Assembly (NCBI RefSeq): GCF_004116625.1
Contig: NZ_NXIE01000002.1
Coordinates: 62,001-126,000, forward strand
Length of the DNA: 64,000 bases
Reading direction: 5' to 3'
From: Halarcobacter mediterraneus
GTDB taxonomy: Bacteria > Campylobacterota > Campylobacteria > Campylobacterales > Arcobacteraceae
Shown: positions 41,920 to 52,111 of the stretch, one piece after another
Numbering within the stretch: position 1 is the first letter of the stretch
Layout of the letters: every line of letters begins with the position of its first letter
Notes under the pieces: model-generated
What the model saw: the letters and a program-made list of their open reading frames with translations, nothing else
Databases searched by the model: none
Told to the model about the DNA's origin: nothing
Made by a program: the position numbers and the translations under genes

Positions 41920-44031
41920 CTAAAAACGATATTTAGCACCGATCCCTATAAATCTTCCTTTGCCGAAAGTCAAAGCATTTCCCGTAGACCAAGCAGTAGC
42001 AGTGGTTAAATAGCTTTCATCTGTCATATTATTAGCATAAGTATAAATATCCCAATCATCAAAGAGATATCCTACTTTTATATTTGCTATAGTATAAGGA
42101 TCTTCTTTCATATCATTTGCACTATCAAAATATATTTTCCCTTGATTTCTTATATCAAATCTACCGTATATTCCATTATCATTAAAATACGATACTCCTA
42201 TATTAGCGGTATGTGAAGGAGTCATCTCTATTTTGTTATCTTTATTACTATTTCCACTTTGATCAGTATACTCATCATACTTTGCTTCTATAAATCCTAA
42301 AGAGGTGCCTATACTCCAATTATCATTTATAGTATATTCTAGTTCTAATTCTAGTCCTTGAGAGTGTGCTTTCCCAGCATTTGAAGTATATCCCGTAGCC
42401 GTTGCATCATAACTATAAACATGCATATCATCTATATCCATATAAAAAAGTGCTGCTGAGAGATATAAACTATTATCCAATAAATTACCCCGAATTCCAA
42501 GTTCATAGTTTGTAGATTTTTGAGCATCAAATTTATTTTGTTCTACAGTTCCTCCACCGCTAGGAAAAAGATTATACCCTCCTGCAAGATATCCTTGTGT
42601 GATACTAAAGTAAGATGTTAGATCATTATCTATCTTGTATGAAAGAGCAAGTTTAGGTAAAAAAGTATTCCAAGTATTATCCGTATCAAAAGTATTAATA
42701 GGATTTCCCGTAGTACCAGAAGGTAAAACATAATAGTTTAAATCTATCTCTTTTTTAATTTTTTGGTATCTTCCACCTAAAGTTAGCTCATAATCCTCCC
42801 AAAAAGGGATAACAACTTGTCCAAAAGTTGCTATTGTATCACTATTTATTTCAGAAATGGCATTCATCGATACATCTATCCCTGCTCCAAAAGGATTGCC
42901 CATCATAGAAGCAGGATATGTTGCTCCGAATTTATCGTTATTTAATTTATTTTTTTCATAATATACACCTGCTATCCACTTAAATGTATCTTTTTCACCT
43001 GACAGTCTAAACTCTTGCGATAGATTTTTTGTTTCCTGTTTTGAAAATGTTGATAAATCATCCCATACAGGATCATCAGATAAATCAAGATCTATGTTTG
43101 TCTCTGTATTTGATATACTGTGAGTTGTAAGTGAACTAAAAGTGATATCATTAAAATCATAGTCCACATGTAAAGCCTGAGAATTTGTCTTTGCTTTTGT
43201 GTAGGTATCCACATCATAAGATAGTTCTTCAAAATCTTCTTTTTTATAACTACTGATATCTGAACCTAAAGGTGCTATTCCACCTTCTATACCGTATTTA
43301 TCATTTTTATCATTGTTTATAATAAATTTTATACTTAGATTATCAGTTGGGTTATATTTTAAATTTGCATTGAAAAGATACCTTTCTTGTTCATTTGCAT
43401 TTTCTTTATTCTTTGGATGATGGTTCGTAGCATAGCCGTCAGTTTGAAAATAAGTACCGTTTATTCCTAAAAATAGTTTATTGTCAATCAATGGAGTACT
43501 TATATCAAAAGCCGTGTCTTTTGTATTATCTGTGCTATATTCAGCAGAGATACTTCCCTCTACTGTGTTTGATGGCTCTTTAGTAATGATATTAATAACT
43601 CCACCCATAGAATCTCTTCCATAAATTGAGCCTTGTGGACCTCTTAGAACTTCTACTCTTAAAATATTTGATATTGTTTTATCGAAACCATACATATTAC
43701 TATAAGGTATTCCATCTATAAATATCACTATTGGATTTGTATTTGTAAAATGTGAATTATTAATCCCTCTAAAATTTACTCTATCTGAATTCATATAAGA
43801 TGTAATAAGATTTGGAATATATTTTATTAAGTCACTAACCTTATCTATCCCTTTTTCTTCAATTTCAACATCTGTCATAACCGTAATACTTTGAGGAATA
43901 TCTTTAATATTTTCTTCCATTTTATTTGCAGTTACCGTTACTTCGCCTACATTTTGAGTTTCATTTGCATTAAGAATATTAAATAATATTAATGCTGTAG
44001 AAAAAGATAATTTTACTATTCTTTGTTTCAT
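41920..44031 (-). CDS. TonB-dependent outer-membrane receptor
   Basis: 703 residues with a signal peptide (1-23). The plug domain (about 35-150) has NIKDIPQSITVMTDVEIEEK and VEVLRGPQGSIYGRDSMGGV, a highly conserved stretch; GEVTVTA is a possible TonB box. The beta barrel ends in the required aromatic residue (IGIGAKYRF). It imports a large ligand such as a ferric siderophore, using TonB energy. An AraC regulator is divergent at 44135 and a second AraC remnant lies downstream, so iron-type or ligand-induced control is likely. The ligand cannot be read. Confidence 0.93.
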   Translation of the reverse strand: MKQRIVKLSFSTALILFNILNANETQNVGEVTVTANKMEENIKDIPQSITVMTDVEIEEKGIDKVSDLIKYIPNLITSYMNSDRVNFRGINNSHFTNTNPIVIFIDGIPYSNMYGFDKTISNILRVEVLRGPQGSIYGRDSMGGVINIITKEPSNTVEGSISAEYSTDNTKDTAFDISTPLIDNKLFLGINGTYFQTDGYATNHHPKNKENANEQERYLFNANLKYNPTDNLSIKFIINNDKNDKYGIEGGIAPLGSDISSYKKEDFEELSYDVDTYTKAKTNSQALHVDYDFNDITFSSLTTHSISNTETNIDLDLSDDPVWDDLSTFSKQETKNLSQEFRLSGEKDTFKWIAGVYYEKNKLNNDKFGATYPASMMGNPFGAGIDVSMNAISEINSDTIATFGQVVIPFWEDYELTLGGRYQKIKKEIDLNYYVLPSGTTGNPINTFDTDNTWNTFLPKLALSYKIDNDLTSYFSITQGYLAGGYNLFPSGGGTVEQNKFDAQKSTNYELGIRGNLLDNSLYLSAALFYMDIDDMHVYSYDATATGYTSNAGKAHSQGLELELEYTINDNWSIGTSLGFIEAKYDEYTDQSGNSNKDNKIEMTPSHTANIGVSYFNDNGIYGRFDIRNQGKIYFDSANDMKEDPYTIANIKVGYLFDDWDIYTYANNMTDESYLTTATAWSTGNALTFGKGRFIGIGAKYRF

Positions 44032-44134
44032 TTGATGTACCTTTTATTTTTCTCATAGTATACTAATAGAGATTATCAAAATCAAATCTTTATTTATCCT
44101 ATATGTAGTATAATTAAATTTATAAGGAGTTTTT

Positions 44135-45037
44135 TTGTCATATAGAAATTTATTTAGTAATAAAAATCCATTTAAAAAAATTTCTGATAACTTATTTTTT
44201 TTAAAATCACAATATTATTTAGAAGACAATATAAGATACTCAGGTTCAATGCCAATAAGTGGCTTGGTTTTCTTCTATCATCACCAAGGCAATAGTAATT
44301 GTGATTTTGAAAGTTTATCTTTATCTACATCTTATCAAGAAAAACCATTTTCGGTACTAACTGTGAATAATAATGATAAAGGAACTATATCTATTAAAAA
44401 AGGAGATATTTCTACTTCAAGTATCACTTTAGAAAAAGAGTTTTTACTAAAAAGTCTTCCTGAGGGAAAAGTAAAAGAAAAGATCATAGAAAACCTTGAA
44501 ACAAATAAACCTTGCGAACTTTTAGCAAAAAAAGATATTAATCCTCAATCACAACTTTTACTAAATACTTTATACAACAACCCTTTTAACAGCCAACTTG
44601 ATGAACTCTATGCCCAATCAAAAATATTAGAACTTATTTATTTAGAGTTTCAAAGCCTTATAGATATAGAACCAAATAAAAACAATAAATTAAAACTAGA
44701 TGACTATGATATTGAAGCAATAAAAAAAGCAAAAGAGATTCTTGTCCAAAATATGAAAAATCCTCCTAGCATAATTGAACTTTCTCATACGATAGGAATA
44801 AATGAGTTTAAATTAAAATCTGGTTTTAAAACAGTTTTTAATGATACTCCATACAATATTCTTCTAGATTATAAATTAGAATATGCAAAAGAGTTATTAC
44901 TTGCTTCTGATATGAATGTAGGAGAGATAGCAAAGCAGACAGGATATAAATATCTACAAAGTTTTACAAAAGCTTTTGTTAAAAAATATGGTGTAAGACC
45001 TATTGATATTATGAAAAAAAGAAAATATTATTTTTAA
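44135..45037 (+). CDS. AraC-family regulator of the TonB receptor
   Basis: 300 residues from a TTG at 44135 with AAGGAG 6 bp upstream. The N-terminal 180 residues are a ligand-binding region of no clear family. The C-terminal 100 form two helix-turn-helix motifs: PSIIELSHTIGINEFKLKSG and VGEIAKQTGYKYLQSFTKAF, followed by KKYGVRPIDIMKKR. It is divergent from the receptor gene and 100 bp away; AraC proteins of this type bind the siderophore and activate the receptor. Confidence 0.88.
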   Translation: MSYRNLFSNKNPFKKISDNLFFLKSQYYLEDNIRYSGSMPISGLVFFYHHQGNSNCDFESLSLSTSYQEKPFSVLTVNNNDKGTISIKKGDISTSSITLEKEFLLKSLPEGKVKEKIIENLETNKPCELLAKKDINPQSQLLLNTLYNNPFNSQLDELYAQSKILELIYLEFQSLIDIEPNKNNKLKLDDYDIEAIKKAKEILVQNMKNPPSIIELSHTIGINEFKLKSGFKTVFNDTPYNILLDYKLEYAKELLLASDMNVGEIAKQTGYKYLQSFTKAFVKKYGVRPIDIMKKRKYYF

Positions 45038-45178
45038 AATTTTATATATTGGAGTAAAATTCTTAGATAATTAACTTTTCAGTTATTAAAAATCTCATTA
45101 TTACTATTTTTTGGTTACAATTTAAGAATAAATTAATCTTAAAAAACATATATTACATTTTAAATAGGGAGTTAGGTT

Positions 45179-46078
45179 ATGAATATAAAAAAACTTATTG
45201 ATTCTTTAGATTTAATCTATTATGAGTATAATCCAAAAACAAATATAATCAAAGTTGATAATAGTTATTCTAATTTTCATACCCAAAGAGAATTTACAAA
45301 AATAACTTTTTATTTATCAAAAAAACATATAAAATTTGATGTGTTAGGAGACAAGTCTATTTTGGTTAATTCAAAAAATTCTATACCTTGCAAAATAAAA
45401 AGAGCATATAAATCTTTTGTAGAAGATCTTAAAAATAAAAATAAAAATATTTATGTTTTAAGTAACAAAAAAGTTAAATGGGCAAAAAACATTCCTCTTT
45501 TTGAAATAAAATATATAAAAAAAGATATCTATTTAGATAATTATGATGCTTTGATTTTTACTTCAAAAAGTGCTATTAATTCTATAAATTCCTTTAACAA
45601 AGATTGGAAAAAGCTTCCATCTTATGTTATTTCATATCAAAGTGCTAAACTAGTTAAAAGTTTAAATGGAAATCTTAAATTTATTGGAAAAGAAAAACAT
45701 GGAGATAAATTTGCTTTAGAAATTGCCGAAGAATTAAAAGGTAAAAGAGTTCTTTACTTAAGAGGTGAAAAAGTTATTTCTGATTTAGTTAATATTTTAA
45801 ATTCAAAGGGTGTAACTTGTGAGGAGATTTCTATTTATGAAAATAATTATAAAAAACCTGATAAAAATATTTCACTTCCAAAAAATTCTAAAATAATTTT
45901 TTCTTCTCCATCTACAATTGAGTATTTCTTAAAAAATTTTAAATGGAAAGATACTTATCATGCAATATCTATAGGAAATACAACTGCAAAACATTTTCCA
46001 GACTATATAAAACCAATAATTGCTGATGATACTTCAATAGAGGCTTGCGTACAAAAAGCAGTAGAAATTGACTCATAA
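45179..46078 (+). CDS. hemD: Uroporphyrinogen-III synthase with an N-terminal extension
   Basis: 299 residues. Residues 90-295 show the HemD two-lobe pattern: IYVLSNKKVKWAKNIPLFEI, YDALIFTSKSAINSI, GKRVLYLRGEKVISDL and IIFSSPSTIEYFL with a final AISIGNTTAKHF. HemD closes hydroxymethylbilane to uroporphyrinogen III. The first 85 residues are not part of usual HemD and match nothing I recognise. AGGGAG precedes the ATG. The stop overlaps the next gene by 11 bp. Confidence 0.82.
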   Translation: MNIKKLIDSLDLIYYEYNPKTNIIKVDNSYSNFHTQREFTKITFYLSKKHIKFDVLGDKSILVNSKNSIPCKIKRAYKSFVEDLKNKNKNIYVLSNKKVKWAKNIPLFEIKYIKKDIYLDNYDALIFTSKSAINSINSFNKDWKKLPSYVISYQSAKLVKSLNGNLKFIGKEKHGDKFALEIAEELKGKRVLYLRGEKVISDLVNILNSKGVTCEEISIYENNYKKPDKNISLPKNSKIIFSSPSTIEYFLKNFKWKDTYHAISIGNTTAKHFPDYIKPIIADDTSIEACVQKAVEIDS

Positions 46079-46973
46079 CAATTCTATAGCTTTTGGGCAT
46101 TTTTATATTTTCTTAGCCACTGTTTTAATAGGTGGTTCTTTTATTGCTGTTGAAAATTTAGCTGGTTTAATAAATCCTTTTTCTTTAATACTACTTAGAT
46201 TTTTGATTTCTGCCATAATTTTATCTCCTTTTGTTTTATTTAGACAAAAGCTAAGAAGACAAGTCATTCCTACACTAAAAAGAGGAGCTATAATTAGTCT
46301 TTTTTATGCAGGTTTTTTTATTCTTCAATTAATCGCTTTAGAAGATACAACTGCTTTAAATACAGGGGCTTTATATACCTTAACTCCTTTATTAACTGCT
46401 TTATTTAGTATTTTCTTTTTTAAAGATAAAATCTCTATAAAACAATATTCAATATTTTTTCTAGCAGTAATTAGTACTTGTGGAGTTATTTTTAAGGGAA
46501 GTCTTGATTTATTATTAAGTTTTTCTCTAAATGAAGGGGATTTAGTATTTTTTATTAGTATGATTTTAATGGCTTTTTATTCTATTGTACTTAAACTTTT
46601 TCAAAAAAATGAAGCACCAATTGTTATGGTATTTTCTATTTTATTAGGTGGTTCTTTTTGGATGTTTTTAATTTTGATTTTATTTGATATCCCTCTTAAT
46701 TGGTCTTTTATAAAAGGAAGATATGCTTTTGATATTGGCTATTTAATCATTATGACCACTTTACTTACATTATATTTATATCAAAAAGCTACTGCTGTAT
46801 TAAATCCTAAAATTATAATGTCATATATTTATTTAAATCCAGCAATTGTTGCTATTTTAGTAGCTATATTTAATGGAATTGTTTTAGACTATATTGTTTG
46901 GATATTTATATTTATTTCTTGCATAAGTACAGTTTTACTTCAATATATTTTACATCAGGAGAAAAAAGTTTAA
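46068..46973 (+). CDS. EamA/DMT-family transporter
   Basis: 301 residues from a TTG overlapping hemD. Ten membrane helices in two EamA repeats (about 10-140 and 155-295): FYIFLATVLIGGSFIAVENL opens the first, GDLVFFISMILMAFYSIVLK the second. The first repeat holds LNTGALYTLTPLLTALFS, the second VLNPKIIMSYIYLNPAIVAI, typical of drug/metabolite exporters. Substrate unknown. Coupled with hemD and convergent with pgi. Confidence 0.88.
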   Translation: MTHNNSIAFGHFYIFLATVLIGGSFIAVENLAGLINPFSLILLRFLISAIILSPFVLFRQKLRRQVIPTLKRGAIISLFYAGFFILQLIALEDTTALNTGALYTLTPLLTALFSIFFFKDKISIKQYSIFFLAVISTCGVIFKGSLDLLLSFSLNEGDLVFFISMILMAFYSIVLKLFQKNEAPIVMVFSILLGGSFWMFLILILFDIPLNWSFIKGRYAFDIGYLIIMTTLLTLYLYQKATAVLNPKIIMSYIYLNPAIVAILVAIFNGIVLDYIVWIFIFISCISTVLLQYILHQEKKV

Positions 46974-46994
46974 AACTATTTTTTAAACTTTTTT
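46962..46994. terminator. Bidirectional terminator between EamA gene and pgi
   Basis: Perfect 13-bp arms AAAAAAGTTTAAA and TTTAAACTTTTTT with a 7-base loop. Includes both stop codons. Confidence 0.85.
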
Positions 46995-48241
46995 ACTAAC
47001 TTTTTCTTACCAAACTCAACTCCTGGTTGGTCATAGGTATTTATTTCTAACATCTGTCCTACTGCTGATGTTAGTAATTCATAATAAGATATTAAAACTC
47101 CCATATTTGAAGCTGATATTTTATCTAAAGTTATTAAATCAGCTGGAATATCATTTTCAACTATTGTTTCAAAAGTTGCATTGCACTCTTCATTTATAAG
47201 TTTACTAAAAGTTTGTCCATTTATATAATTTGTATTATCTAAAAAATCTAATTGAATATTTGGTATTTTACTTTTATTTTCAAAATCTTCTACTTTTAAA
47301 ACCGTTACAGTTTTATCTTTTGGGCCTTGAATAATTAATTGTAAAAAAGAGTGCTGATCAACTGAACCAACTAAATGAACAGGAGTTAAACCTACACTAT
47401 TTCCAAAAATATCATTTTTTCCTAATGATTCTGCCCAAAGTTGTACATACCATTGATTAAAATATGTAAAAGAAGAAGAATAGCTAAACAGTACATTTAT
47501 AGGATATCTTTTTGCAATCTTTGTATAAAAAAAAGCTTTTTCTAGAATATTATTTTGTTTTTGGTTAAAAAAAGATTCAATAAAATTCTCTGAAGCCTTT
47601 AGTAAAGACTTTACTTCAATATTCATTAAATATAAAGGTACAATTCCAACAGCTGAAAGAACAGAAAATCTTCCTCCCACATTATTTGGTATATTAAACT
47701 GTTTTATAGAGTACTTATCAGAAAATTTTGACAAAGCAGAACCTTTATCTGTGATAGTAACAAATCTTTGGGAATCTGACTTTTTATTTAAATCAAATTT
47801 ATATTTTTTTAAAATATATTTAAAAATTGAAGTTGTTTCAATTGTTGTTCCTGATTTAGAGACAACTAAAAACAGTGCTTTATTTTTATCAATTCTTTTC
47901 AAAGTTTCACTAATATATATTGGGTCAACATTTTCTAAAAAGTATAATTTTCTTTTTGTTTTAGTGTTGTGCTTCAAAAACTCAAATACTGCTTTTGTAC
48001 CTAAACTTGATCCTCCAATACCAATAACAACTACATCTCTAATCAAATCTTTTTTAAGATAATTATTTTCATTATTAAATACTTCTAAAGAGTTTACTAA
48101 TTTTGAACTATTTTTTGGTAAATTATAATAACCAATTTTATCAGAATCTCTTTCTCTTTCTAAACCTTTAAAGCTCTTTTTTATTACTTCTTTTGCTACT
48201 TTTCCAATTTTAGCTTCAAATCTATGTTCAAAATTTATCAT
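46976..48241 (-). CDS. pgi: Glucose-6-phosphate isomerase
   Basis: 421 residues, a short bacterial PGI. It interconverts glucose-6-phosphate and fructose-6-phosphate. VVIGIGGSSLGTKAVFEFL (about 72-90), FLVVSKSGTTIETTSIFKYI and GGRFSVLSAVGIVPLYLM are SIS-domain sugar-phosphate sites. VHLVGSVDQHSFLQLIIQGP carries the catalytic His/Glu region and QPGVEFGKKK the C-terminal lysine. It is the last gene of a run that makes glucosylglycerate; it can feed glucose-1-phosphate recycling. Confidence 0.95.
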   Translation of the reverse strand: MINFEHRFEAKIGKVAKEVIKKSFKGLERERDSDKIGYYNLPKNSSKLVNSLEVFNNENNYLKKDLIRDVVVIGIGGSSLGTKAVFEFLKHNTKTKRKLYFLENVDPIYISETLKRIDKNKALFLVVSKSGTTIETTSIFKYILKKYKFDLNKKSDSQRFVTITDKGSALSKFSDKYSIKQFNIPNNVGGRFSVLSAVGIVPLYLMNIEVKSLLKASENFIESFFNQKQNNILEKAFFYTKIAKRYPINVLFSYSSSFTYFNQWYVQLWAESLGKNDIFGNSVGLTPVHLVGSVDQHSFLQLIIQGPKDKTVTVLKVEDFENKSKIPNIQLDFLDNTNYINGQTFSKLINEECNATFETIVENDIPADLITLDKISASNMGVLISYYELLTSAVGQMLEINTYDQPGVEFGKKKLVKKFKK

Positions 48242-48329
48242 TTCAAATTACCTTTAAAAAATCTTGTCCAATTATAGTATTTTATACTTATAAATATTAT
48301 AAATTATAAAGGTTTCAATTAAATTACAA

Positions 48330-49163
48330 TTATTTTTTTTCTTTTTCTAAATTATAGTAATAATTTGTTGCCTCTACAAAACCATCTACACTACCACAAT
48401 CAAATCTTTTCCCTTTGAATTTATATGCTATTACCATTCCTTTTTTTGCTTGTGAACAAAGAGCATCTGTAATTTGTAGTTCACCATTCTTACCAGGTTT
48501 TGTTTTTTCAATTATTTCAAAAATATCAGGAGTAAGAACATATCTTCCTATTACAGCTAGATTTGAGGGAGCTTTATCATTATCAGGTTTTTCAACCATA
48601 TTTGAAACCATAAATACACCCTCTTCTATTTGATTTCCTTCTATTATTCCATATTTATGAACATCTTCTTTAGGAACTTCCATACAAGCTACAATACAAC
48701 ACTTATATTTTTCATAAAGTTTTACCATTTGTTTTAAGATTCCATCACCTTTTGGATTTACACAAAGGTCATCTGCTAAAACTACAGCAAAAGGATCTGT
48801 CTCTCCCACTAAAACTTTACCTTTAAATATTGCATCGCCTAAACCTTTCATTTCATTTTGTCTTGTATAAGTAAAGGTACATTTATCAATAATATTTCTA
48901 ATATCTGCAAGCATTTTTTCTTTTGATGAACCTTGAATTTGATGCTCTAATTCGTAAGATATATCAAAATGATCAGTTATAGCTCTTTTCCCTCGTCCTG
49001 TAATAATAGACATTACATCACATCCTGCTTCCATTGCTTCTTCAACTCCATATTGAATAAGTGGTTTTGTTAATATAGGTAACATTTCTTTAGGCATTGC
49101 TTTAGTTGCAGGTAAAAATCTTGTTCCATATCCTGCTGCTGGAAATAAACATTTTTTTATCAT
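48330..49163 (-). CDS. galU: UTP--glucose-1-phosphate uridylyltransferase
   Basis: 277 residues from the ATG at 49163 (GGAG upstream; overlapping the phosphorylase stop by 4 bp as ATGA). PAAGYGTRFLPATKAMPKEM (about 8-27) is the nucleotide-binding signature. EKPDNDKAPSNLAVIGRYVL and GKRFDCGSVDGFVEAT complete it. It makes UDP-glucose, the donor for the GpgS-like enzyme encoded two genes upstream. Confidence 0.96.
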   Translation of the reverse strand: MIKKCLFPAAGYGTRFLPATKAMPKEMLPILTKPLIQYGVEEAMEAGCDVMSIITGRGKRAITDHFDISYELEHQIQGSSKEKMLADIRNIIDKCTFTYTRQNEMKGLGDAIFKGKVLVGETDPFAVVLADDLCVNPKGDGILKQMVKLYEKYKCCIVACMEVPKEDVHKYGIIEGNQIEEGVFMVSNMVEKPDNDKAPSNLAVIGRYVLTPDIFEIIEKTKPGKNGELQITDALCSQAKKGMVIAYKFKGKRFDCGSVDGFVEATNYYYNLEKEKK

Positions 49164-50899
49164 TTTTTCTCCTTTTTTATATTCCCTTTTAACCAAAGCA
49201 TTTGGTAAGGTTCTAAAGTTATTTCTCTTTTTTCTTCTATTTTTACTGTTAAATTTGACGAAAGTATATCATATAAAGGTAGGCTTATTTCTTTAGGAAT
49301 TTCACATTTTACTATTTCATTAGAAAAATTATGAACTGCTAAGATACGTTCTTCACAAGCTACACATTTTTGATCAATTATAAAAAGTCTTGAATCTAAA
49401 TCTAAAAATTCAAACTGTCCAAAAGGATTAAAAGCTTTCTCATTTATTCTAATTGAAATTAATCTTTTATAACTATCAAACATTGTTTTTGCGAGTGTTC
49501 CTTGAGTTGAAAGTTCTTGTTCTAACCAATCTATATTAAGTTTCTCTCTATTTATTGTTCTATTTTGTCCACTATGTTTTACTCCATCATAATAGTTTCT
49601 TGAACCAACTAGAGAATGAAAATATATTCCAGGAACTCCGGGCATGGCTAAAACTGTCCCTTGAGTGAGAAGCATTTTTTTTAATCTTAAATGATCATCT
49701 TCCTTAGGTAAAGTTAAAGCATCAATATAAGAACAGTTTAATTCATAAGGACTTTGAGAACCATCTTCATTTGCTCTATAAGATACTAAACCTCCATTCT
49801 CTTTTATTCTTTCAACTAAGTTATCAATTTCTTCTTGCTCTAAAATATCATTTACAGGTCTAAGACCTATTCCATCATGACTTGCAGTAAAATTAAAAAA
49901 GCATACTTTATCACTTGGCAAAGACAGAGTTTTTGCCCAAGAGCTTAATTTCTTAGTGTCAGCATTATGTATTGAGTGTACCAATAAAGGTGGCAATGCA
50001 AAATTATATACCATCTGTGCTTCATCATCTCCACTTCCAAAATATGAAACATTTTCTTTGTGTGGTACATTTGTTTCTGTTATTATAATTACTTCAGGGG
50101 CAACCTCATGTAATACCTCTCTCATAAGTTGAATCAATTCATGGGTTTGAGGAAGATGAACACATGATGTTCCTATTTCTTTCCAAATAAATGCAATTGC
50201 ATCAAGTCTAATTAATGTAGCCCCTTTTTCAATATAATAAAACATACTATCAAGTACATTTCTTAAAACTCTATGACTCTTATAATTTAAATCAACTTGG
50301 TCTTTGCTAAAAGTCGTCCAAATGTGTCTTATTTTCCCACAGTCATCAGTAAACTCACTTAATAATGGTGTTGCTCTTGGTCTTACAACTTTACTTAAAT
50401 CAGTACTTGGATCTACTTCTATAAAATAGTCCTTGAAATACTCATCTGATGCTAAATATGCTCTAAACCAATCAGAAAATTGTGACACATGATTTATAAC
50501 TCCATCAACCATTAGTCTATATTCATTAGAAATTTGCTCTATTTGTTTCCAAGAACCCATATGAGGGTCAACGGCATTATAATTTACTACAGAAAAACCA
50601 TCATCTGAAGAGTATGGATAAAAAGGCAAAATATGTATTGAGTTTATTATTCCTTTTAAATGAGAGTCCATAAACTCCTTTAACGTTTGTAAAGATGGTT
50701 CACTCTCTTTATTTACTTGGTCACCATAAGTTATTAAAATAACATCTTTTTCACTAAGATGATAAGGTTTTGATTCAATTCTTGATTTATACTTAAAAAC
50801 TAAATCAATAATACTATTTACAGCTTTTTGGGCAATTTCTGGAGGATACAACTTATTGATTCTTTTATTAATTGTATGTTTGGAATTAGAAATATGCAT
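49160..50899 (-). CDS. GH13_18 phosphorylase, probably glucosylglycerate phosphorylase
   Basis: 579 residues, sucrose-phosphorylase-like GH13. Nucleophile Asp in IRLDAIAFIWKE (about 233), acid/base Glu in ITETNVPH (about 275) and the transition-state Asp in NFTASHDGIGLRPVND (about 347). LPFYPYSSDDGFSVVNY opens the barrel. Members of this subfamily with NFTASHDGIG act on glucosylglycerate, sucrose or sucrose-6-phosphate. Context decides: its neighbours gpgS, a HAD phosphatase and glycerate kinase all handle glucosylglycerate, so phosphorolysis to glucose-1-phosphate and glycerate is likely. The gene overlaps both neighbours. Confidence 0.85.
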   Translation of the reverse strand: MHISNSKHTINKRINKLYPPEIAQKAVNSIIDLVFKYKSRIESKPYHLSEKDVILITYGDQVNKESEPSLQTLKEFMDSHLKGIINSIHILPFYPYSSDDGFSVVNYNAVDPHMGSWKQIEQISNEYRLMVDGVINHVSQFSDWFRAYLASDEYFKDYFIEVDPSTDLSKVVRPRATPLLSEFTDDCGKIRHIWTTFSKDQVDLNYKSHRVLRNVLDSMFYYIEKGATLIRLDAIAFIWKEIGTSCVHLPQTHELIQLMREVLHEVAPEVIIITETNVPHKENVSYFGSGDDEAQMVYNFALPPLLVHSIHNADTKKLSSWAKTLSLPSDKVCFFNFTASHDGIGLRPVNDILEQEEIDNLVERIKENGGLVSYRANEDGSQSPYELNCSYIDALTLPKEDDHLRLKKMLLTQGTVLAMPGVPGIYFHSLVGSRNYYDGVKHSGQNRTINREKLNIDWLEQELSTQGTLAKTMFDSYKRLISIRINEKAFNPFGQFEFLDLDSRLFIIDQKCVACEERILAVHNFSNEIVKCEIPKEISLPLYDILSSNLTVKIEEKREITLEPYQMLWLKGNIKKEKK

Positions 50900-52110
50900 T
50901 ATTTATTATCCTCTTGTACTGCTTCATAAAATTTATAAGAAAAATCAGGAAGAACCGATCTAACTGTAATCCAAGGAGATAAAGAAGGTATTCCCATTGG
51001 GTCTTCATAAAATTCGTGAGCTGCTTCTTTTATAGCTTCTTGAAAGGCTTCAACTGCTTTTATCTCTTTTTCCCTATTATATGAAAGTGCATTTAATTTA
51101 CTTAAAGCATTGTATTTTGAAATTTCGAATCTTGATTCTTGAAAATATGTAGCAAGAAGGGTTTTAAAAGAGCTTTGTGAAAAAACAACTCCCTCTTGTG
51201 CCATTACACGAAAAAGTGTTTTTGCAATATCATTTGCCATTTTATATATTCCACCACCACTATCAGAACTTCCCAAATCTTGATGTTTATGTTCATAACT
51301 TTCCATAATTTCTGTTTGGCAAATTCTTTTATTTGAAGTATTTTTATAAACTTCGCTTAAAGTAGAAACTTCTAAGCCCCAAGTTGGAGAAATTGCAATT
51401 CCTCTTCCAAGAGACCTTATAAAGGAAAACTCTCCTGATAGGGAATATCTAAAACTTTCCATATATTCTAAATATCTATCATTTCCAAAAACTTTTTTTA
51501 AAGAATTAACTAAAGGAGTAAAAAGTAATCTTGTAGCTCTTCCATGAAGCTTATAAGTTACCCTTGAATAAAAGCCTTTATTAAATTCAAAATCTAATGC
51601 GGGATGAACAATTGGATAAAAAAGTCTTGCAGGAACTTCTCTTGTATAATTTACAATATCACAATCATGTAAAGCAAAAGCATAAGCATCTTTATCTGTA
51701 AGTCCATATCCTATCATTGTCCAAACATTTCTTCCTTTTCCTGGAGTTTCTAAACCAGGAAAACCTTCTTTTGTCAGTTCCTTATAAAGTTTTTGTATTG
51801 AAGGTCCATCATTCCAAAGAATATCAACTTTACAAGGTAAGACGGACATTAATTGTTTTACTTCTTCAAACTGTTCTTTTGTAGCTTTATCTAAACCTAA
51901 TATTATTTTATAAAGATATTTTACTTCTTTTAACTCTTCGATTATTTTATGCATTGCAGGAGTTTCAAACTCTGAGTATAATGCAGGTAAAAGAAGTACC
52001 ATTCTTCTTCTTTTACTAAACTCATGTAAATCTTCTTCTAAACTTTCTAAATTTCTATTCCCTAGATTTTGTAAAGTAGTGATTACTCCATTTTGAAAAA
52101 AATCTGCCAT
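50899..52110 (-). CDS. gpgS: Glucosyl-3-phosphoglycerate synthase (GT81)
   Basis: 403 residues. Transfers glucose from UDP-glucose to 3-phosphoglycerate. LLLPALYSEFETPAMHKIIE (about 39-58), GKGRNVWTMIGYG (124-136) and ALHDCDIVNYTREV (DxD-like metal site near 148) are GT81 marks. SPTWGLEVSTLSEVYK and QDLGSSDSGGGIYKM follow. It could instead be a mannosyl relative, but the partner phosphatase and galU point to glucose. ATG overlaps the stop of this run's next gene by one base. Confidence 0.88.
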   Translation of the reverse strand: MADFFQNGVITTLQNLGNRNLESLEEDLHEFSKRRRMVLLLPALYSEFETPAMHKIIEELKEVKYLYKIILGLDKATKEQFEEVKQLMSVLPCKVDILWNDGPSIQKLYKELTKEGFPGLETPGKGRNVWTMIGYGLTDKDAYAFALHDCDIVNYTREVPARLFYPIVHPALDFEFNKGFYSRVTYKLHGRATRLLFTPLVNSLKKVFGNDRYLEYMESFRYSLSGEFSFIRSLGRGIAISPTWGLEVSTLSEVYKNTSNKRICQTEIMESYEHKHQDLGSSDSGGGIYKMANDIAKTLFRVMAQEGVVFSQSSFKTLLATYFQESRFEISKYNALSKLNALSYNREKEIKAVEAFQEAIKEAAHEFYEDPMGIPSLSPWITVRSVLPDFSYKFYEAVQEDNK

Positions 52111-52111
52111 T

